This document shows positions 59,918-64,000 of a stretch of 64,000 nt of DNA, in pieces. Below the pieces are notes generated by a model. That model was not told where the DNA came from and ran no database searches. It saw only the letters and a list, made by a program, of their open reading frames with translations. The number at the start of each line of letters is the position of its first letter. The stretch's first letter is position 1. A program made the translations under genes and the position numbers. Source of the stretch: Flavimaribacter sp024343425 (GTDB lineage: Bacteria; Pseudomonadota; Alphaproteobacteria; Rhizobiales; Rhizobiaceae); assembly GCA_965227645.1 (NCBI GenBank), contig OZ245773.1, forward strand, positions 4,836,001-4,900,000, written 5' to 3'.

Positions 59918-61540
59918 ATGCAGAAAAATGCAGGCGAAAGTGGACAGCGCAATCCATCGGCCGGAATCGAAAGCACTGGCCTGAAGAACCTCGGTCACGT
60001 GTACTACAACCTCGTTGAGGCCGAGCTTTACGAGAGATCGCTGCGTCGCGGCGAAGCGTCGCTCACTGCCCACGGAGCGCTTTGCGCCAAGACCGGCCAG
60101 CACACCGGCCGGTCGGCGCAAGACAAATACATCGTCTGCGACGACGCAACAGAGAGCCAGATCTGGTGGGATAACAACAAGGCCCTGTCGCGCGATCATT
60201 TCGACGCGCTGCACGCCGATTTCCTGGCCCACGCGGAAGGCAAGGACCTTTTCGTCCAAGACCTGATCGGCGGCGCCGACGAAACCAACGCCCTGCCGTC
60301 GCGCGTCATTACGGAATTCGCCTGGCATTCGCTTTTCATTCGCAATCTCCTGATTCGACCTGATCGCGACGCGCTCGAAGATTTCGTTCCCAAGCTTACG
60401 ATCATCGACCTGCCGTCCTTCAAGGCCGATCCGGAGCGTCACGGCTGCCGAAGCGAAACCATCATCGCAGCCGATCTCATGCGCGGCATCGTGCTGATCG
60501 GCGGCACGTCCTACGCCGGCGAGATGAAGAAGTCGGTGTTCACGGTGCTCAACTACCTGCTTCCCGAACGCGGCGTGATGCCTATGCACTGCTCCGCCAA
60601 CCAGGGACCGAACGGCGACACGGCCGTATTCTTCGGACTTTCCGGAACCGGAAAGACCACGCTTTCGGCCGACCCGGCGCGCACCCTGATCGGCGATGAC
60701 GAGCATGGCTGGGGCGAAGACGGCGTGTTCAACTTCGAGGGCGGTTGCTACGCAAAGACCATCCGTCTTTCTGAAGAGGCCGAACCGGAAATCTTCGCCA
60801 CGACCCGGCGTTTCGGAACCGTTCTGGAAAATGTCATCCTCGACGAAAACCGAGTTCCAGATTTCGACGACGGATCGCTGACGGAAAACACGCGCTGCGC
60901 CTATCCGCTTCACTTCATTCCGAATGCAAGCGCAACCGGAAAGGCGACCAAGCCTTCCAATATCGTGATGCTGACAGCGGACGCCTTCGGCGTTCTCCCG
61001 CCGATCGCGAAGCTGACGCCCGCTCAGGCCATGTATCATTTTCTGTCCGGCTACACGGCCAAGGTCGCCGGCACCGAAAAGGGCGTGACCGAACCCGAGG
61101 CGACCTTCTCGACCTGTTTTGGCGCGCCTTTCATGCCGCGCCATCCGTCGGTCTACGGAAATCTGCTGCAGGATCTGATTGCCCGCGAGAACGTGGATTG
61201 CTGGCTGGTCAACACCGGCTGGACCGGCGGCGCCTACGGGACCGGCAGCCGTATGCCGATCAAGGCCACGCGCACATTGCTCACCGCGGCGCTCGACGGC
61301 TCCCTGAACCAGGCCGAATTCCGGCGCGATCCGAATTTCGGCATACTCGTGCCAGTCGCGGTTCCGGGCGTTGACAGCAGCATTCTCGACCCCCGATCGA
61401 CCTGGGCCGACAAGCAGGCCTATGACGAACAGGCCCGCCGTCTGGTGGACATGTTCACCGGCAATTTCGAAAAGTTCGAATCGCATGTCGAAAGCGACGT
61501 GCTCGGCGCCGCGCCCGGAGTGCTGGAAGCCGCCGAATAA
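59918..61540 (+). CDS. pckA: Phosphoenolpyruvate carboxykinase (ATP)
   Basis: 540 residues from ATG 59918 (AGG eight bases upstream); the frame is open to 59840, but the usual rhizobial length of about 536 supports the later start. Motifs: TGQHTGRSAQDKYIV (substrate), HCSANQGPNGDTAVFFGLSG then GTGKTTLSADP (kinase-1a), and DDEHGWGEDGVFNFEGGCYAK (kinase-2/metal). It makes PEP from oxaloacetate in gluconeogenesis. Head-to-head with chvI. Confidence 0.97.
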   Translation: MQKNAGESGQRNPSAGIESTGLKNLGHVYYNLVEAELYERSLRRGEASLTAHGALCAKTGQHTGRSAQDKYIVCDDATESQIWWDNNKALSRDHFDALHADFLAHAEGKDLFVQDLIGGADETNALPSRVITEFAWHSLFIRNLLIRPDRDALEDFVPKLTIIDLPSFKADPERHGCRSETIIAADLMRGIVLIGGTSYAGEMKKSVFTVLNYLLPERGVMPMHCSANQGPNGDTAVFFGLSGTGKTTLSADPARTLIGDDEHGWGEDGVFNFEGGCYAKTIRLSEEAEPEIFATTRRFGTVLENVILDENRVPDFDDGSLTENTRCAYPLHFIPNASATGKATKPSNIVMLTADAFGVLPPIAKLTPAQAMYHFLSGYTAKVAGTEKGVTEPEATFSTCFGAPFMPRHPSVYGNLLQDLIARENVDCWLVNTGWTGGAYGTGSRMPIKATRTLLTAALDGSLNQAEFRRDPNFGILVPVAVPGVDSSILDPRSTWADKQAYDEQARRLVDMFTGNFEKFESHVESDVLGAAPGVLEAAE

Positions 61541-61563
61541 AGCAAACAATCGCCGGAACAATC

Positions 61564-61594
61564 AAAGCCGCGGATTCCCGTCCGCGGCTTTTTT
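61564..61594 (+). terminator. Intrinsic terminator after pckA
   Basis: GCCGCGGA (61567-61574) pairs with TCCGCGGC (61581-61588), followed by TTTTTT. A textbook rho-independent terminator. Confidence 0.9.
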
Positions 61595-61640
61595 GCGTGT
61601 GGTTTCGCAAGATTGCTTTCTGCTGTAGAGAGAACGCGCC

Positions 61641-62075
61641 ATGGCCAGCGAAACGCTCTACATCAACCGGACGATCAGAATCGAGGGGTGGGAACTCGTC
61701 GAACAGTTCGTTCGCGCGTCCGGCCCGGGCGGGCAGAATGTCAACAAGGTGTCGAGCGCCGTGCAATTGCGCTTCGACGTCCGGAATTCGCCGTCTCTAC
61801 CGTCGGCGGTCAAGGACCGGCTGACACGGCTAGCCGGACGGCGGCTGACCAAGGACGGCGTGCTGTTGATCGAGGCGGATCGCCATCGCACCCAGGAACG
61901 CAATCGGGAAGACGCCCGTGAACGGCTGAAGGCGTTGATCCTTCGCGCTGCGGCGCCGCCGCCGCCGAAGCGCGTGCCAACCAAACCAACACGCGGATCG
62001 GTCGAACGGCGTCTCAAGGCGAAGGCCGAACGGTCCCGGACCAAAAGTCTGCGAGGCAATGTCGATGACAATTGA
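61641..62075 (+). CDS. arfB: Alternative ribosome-rescue factor ArfB
   Basis: 144 residues. The GGQ motif is in RASGPGGQNVNKVSSAVQLR; the basic C-terminal tail (RSRTKSLRGN, preceded by proline/lysine-rich PPPPKRVPTKP) enters the empty mRNA channel. There is no codon-recognition domain, so it is the YaeJ/ArfB stalled-ribosome hydrolase rather than a true release factor. The last bases overlap the alkB start. Confidence 0.93.
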   Translation: MASETLYINRTIRIEGWELVEQFVRASGPGGQNVNKVSSAVQLRFDVRNSPSLPSAVKDRLTRLAGRRLTKDGVLLIEADRHRTQERNREDARERLKALILRAAAPPPPKRVPTKPTRGSVERRLKAKAERSRTKSLRGNVDDN

Positions 62076-62685
62076 CCCGCTGCCGGAAGGCGTTGACTAC
62101 TATCCGGGCTTGCTCGACGCCGCCGCCCAGGCGGCGCTGCTTGAGGAAATCCGCGCGGTTGTCGCGCAAGCTCCGTTTTTTACGCCCAGAATGCCGCGCA
62201 CCGGAAAGCCGATGCATGTCCGCATGAGCAATTGCGGCGCGCTTGGATGGGTCACGGACAAGGAAGGCGGATATCGCTACCAGGCGACCCATCCGGAGAC
62301 CGGGCGACCCTGGCCGCCAATGCCGGAAATGCTGCGCGACCTCTGGGACCGGTTGTCCGGCTGCAATGCGCCGGCTCAGGCGTGCCTTGTAAATTTCTAC
62401 GAAGCGGACGCCAAAATGGGACTGCATCAGGATCGCGATGAAAGGACATTCTCCGCCCCGGTGCTTTCCGTGTCGCTTGGCGACGATTGCCTGTTCAGGA
62501 TCGGCGGCCTGAAAAGGGGCGGGTCGACGCAATCCCTGAGACTTGCAAGCGGCGACGTGATCCTCCTCGGCGGTGAATCGCGGTTGCGTTACCACGGCGT
62601 CGACCGGATCTATCCCGGCACATCCATGCTGATGAAGAAGGAAGGCAGGATCAATCTTACCCTGCGCCGGGTGGACCCGGTCTGA
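62065..62685 (+). CDS. alkB: AlkB-type Fe(II)/2-oxoglutarate dioxygenase
   Basis: 206 residues from ATG 62065 (GAGG eight bases before; ATG 62059 is an in-frame alternative). The iron and oxoglutarate ligands are in MGLHQDRDE (HxD), the GDVILLGGESRLRYHGVDRI segment (second His) and RINLTLRRV (Arg). AlkB removes methyl groups from alkylated bases; together with ogt at 33045 the window holds two alkylation-repair routes. It overlaps arfB by 11 bases. Confidence 0.92.
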   Translation: MTIDPLPEGVDYYPGLLDAAAQAALLEEIRAVVAQAPFFTPRMPRTGKPMHVRMSNCGALGWVTDKEGGYRYQATHPETGRPWPPMPEMLRDLWDRLSGCNAPAQACLVNFYEADAKMGLHQDRDERTFSAPVLSVSLGDDCLFRIGGLKRGGSTQSLRLASGDVILLGGESRLRYHGVDRIYPGTSMLMKKEGRINLTLRRVDPV

Positions 62686-62697
62686 ACATCCGCCCGT

Positions 62698-63690
62698 TCA
62701 GAGTTTACGCAGCGCCACCTGTTTCGTGAGATGGTCGGCGCCTTTCTGCAGGATCAGGTCAGCCCGCGGCCGCGTCGGCAGAATATTCTGTCTGAGATTT
62801 CTCAGATTGATGTTCTCCCACAGCCCGTTGGCGATCGCGAGCGCCGTTTGCTCGGAGACGGCCGCATAGCGGTGGAAGAAGGAATCCGGATTTGTGAACG
62901 CCGTGTCGCGCAGGCGCATGAAGCGGTCCACATACCATTTGTGAATCAGATCCTCCTGCGCATCGATATAGATCGAGAAATCGAAGAAATCGGAGACAAA
63001 GGGAACAATCTTGCCGTCTTCAGGCAGATCGCGCACCTGCAGCACGTTGATTCCCTCGAAGATCAGGATATCCGGCCGGTCGATTTCTATGTGCTCATCT
63101 GGAATCACATCGTAGATCAGGTGGGAATAGACCGGCGCCTTGACATTCGGCCGGCCGGCCTTGATGTCGGCGAGAAATTTCAGGATCGTGCCGACGTCGT
63201 AGCTTTCCGGAAAACCCTTGCGCTCCATCAGACCGTCGCGGCGTAGAACAGCGTTGGGATGCAGAAAGCCGTCGGTCGTGATGAGATCAACCTTCGGCTT
63301 TCCCGACCAGCGCGCCAGCAGTTCCTTCAGAATGCGGGCGGTCGTCGACTTTCCGACCGCCACCGAACCGGCGATGCCTATGATGAACGGCGTCTTCGTG
63401 GCGTCTGGCACGGACAGAAATTTCCTGCGCTGCTCGAAGAGCAGGCGCGAGGCTTCGACATGTGAATAGAGCAATCGCGAAAGCGACAGGTAGATCCGAC
63501 GCACCTCGTCGAGATCGACCGGATCGTCGATCGAACGCAGCCGGTCGACTTCGTCTTCTGCGAGCGTCAGCGGCGTGTCGGCCCTGAACTTCGCCCATCT
63601 CTCGGCGGTGAAGACCCTGTAGGGCGAATATTCGCTGCCGTCCATATGGTCGAGCGATTCACCGGGTTGTGGGGAAATCTGCTTATCCAT
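62698..63690 (-). CDS. coaA: Pantothenate kinase, type I (CoaA)
   Basis: 330 residues from ATG 63690, inside the end of hisE. The P-loop is GIAGSVAVGKSTTARIL, followed by LITTDGFLHPN and KGFPESYD, the signature of type I CoaA. It phosphorylates pantothenate, the first step to coenzyme A. The eight-base overlap with hisE indicates translational coupling. Confidence 0.96.
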   Translation of the reverse strand: MDKQISPQPGESLDHMDGSEYSPYRVFTAERWAKFRADTPLTLAEDEVDRLRSIDDPVDLDEVRRIYLSLSRLLYSHVEASRLLFEQRRKFLSVPDATKTPFIIGIAGSVAVGKSTTARILKELLARWSGKPKVDLITTDGFLHPNAVLRRDGLMERKGFPESYDVGTILKFLADIKAGRPNVKAPVYSHLIYDVIPDEHIEIDRPDILIFEGINVLQVRDLPEDGKIVPFVSDFFDFSIYIDAQEDLIHKWYVDRFMRLRDTAFTNPDSFFHRYAAVSEQTALAIANGLWENINLRNLRQNILPTRPRADLILQKGADHLTKQVALRKL

Positions 63691-64000
63691 GGCCACTGGC
63701 CCTACGGCTCGCCTTTTCCTGAAGCCCGGATTGCGAACGCCTGTTTTCAAGTTCCGTCATCACCTCGTCGACGCCGACGCCGGCGATCCTGAGGACAACG
63801 AGCAGATGAAAGAGCAGATCGGCGGATTCGCCGATCAAGGCCTTGCGGTCACCGGAAACGGCGGCGATAACCGCTTCCACGGCCTCCTCGCCAAGCTTCT
63901 GCGCCGCCTTTTCCTGGCCTGCTGCGACCAGCCGCGCCGTCCAGGAGTCCGCTTGCGAGGCTTCGGCGCGCTCCCCTATGACTCTTTCCAGTTCGTCGAG
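63683..64000 (-). CDS. hisE: Phosphoribosyl-ATP pyrophosphatase (HisE), N-terminus cut by window edge
   Basis: The reverse frame is open from 64000 to a stop at 63683, 105 residues; only a few N-terminal residues are missing. Key blocks are AGQEKAAQKLGEEAVEAVIAA and ESADLLFHLLVVLRIAG, the MazG-like helices and metal-binding Glu/Asp of HisE. It catalyses the second step of histidine biosynthesis. Its stop overlaps the coaA start. Confidence 0.93.
   Translation of the reverse strand, partial: LDELERVIGERAEASQADSWTARLVAAGQEKAAQKLGEEAVEAVIAAVSGDRKALIGESADLLFHLLVVLRIAGVGVDEVMTELENRRSQSGLQEKASRRASGHG

Noticed and set aside
59774..61561. 595-codon reverse frame opposite pckA
   Set aside because: Antisense shadow of a conserved enzyme gene; no credible start or motif.

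Overview
The window looks like a chromosomal segment from an alphaproteobacterium of the order Hyphomicrobiales (Rhizobiales). The main reasons are a ChvG/ChvI two-component pair next to a short, kinase-domain-only HprK and an ATP-dependent PckA, an MbfA-type ferritin/Vit1 iron exporter with an Irr-like palindrome over its promoter, a BTLCP (transglutaminase-like) exported protein, and hisE overlapping coaA. Base composition is GC-rich and most genes are packed with short gaps. I cannot name the genus from sequence alone.

Layout. 1-9.1 kb: a left-truncated MFS carrier, a LysR regulator, a diaminopropionate ammonia-lyase-like PLP enzyme tail-to-tail with an Lrp/AsnC regulator, CreA, an MBL hydrolase, a BCCT transporter with a UspA protein, and a DUF302 protein. 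9.2-18.5 kb: the most unusual chromosomal block. It holds a subtilisin-like protease without a visible signal peptide, then three tandem paralogues of a free-standing carrier protein-thioesterase (PCP-TE) didomain. Two of these are each followed by a family 25 glycosyltransferase, and the third by two methyltransferases, one resembling sugar O-methyltransferases and one resembling CmoA. There is no adenylation or condensation domain in the window, and all three thioesterases have cysteine where the nucleophilic serine usually sits. 18.6-23.3 kb: hemolysin III-like membrane protein, small exported proteins, a lipoprotein esterase, and a DMT permease.

23.386-32.883 kb: an integrative element of about 9.5 kb inserted in the 3' end of tRNA-Leu(CAG). 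It is bounded by 18-bp direct repeats and carries a tyrosine recombinase, a small HTH protein, a ParB-like protein preceded by a composite 91-bp tandem repeat array, and several unrecognised proteins. Two of its genes are disrupted, one by an IS630-family element (TA duplication) and one by an IS4-family element (11-bp duplication). Removing each insertion restores a continuous reading frame.

32.9-64 kb: mostly core genes. These are ogt, a FUSC/HlyD export pair, an EF-hand protein, lepA, mbfA, an acetolactate decarboxylase with an N-terminal extension, an RND pump operon, an aldo/keto reductase, BTLCP and hydrolase genes, infC (with an ATT start codon), rpmI-rplT, pheS-pheT, an oxidoreductase, a nucleotidyltransferase, hprK-chvG-chvI (in reverse), pckA, arfB, alkB, coaA and hisE (cut by the right edge).

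The strongest candidates for undescribed biology are the PCP-TE/GT25/methyltransferase cassette array and the tRNA-Leu element with its ParB-like gene beside a repeat array. Functions assigned to either are inference.
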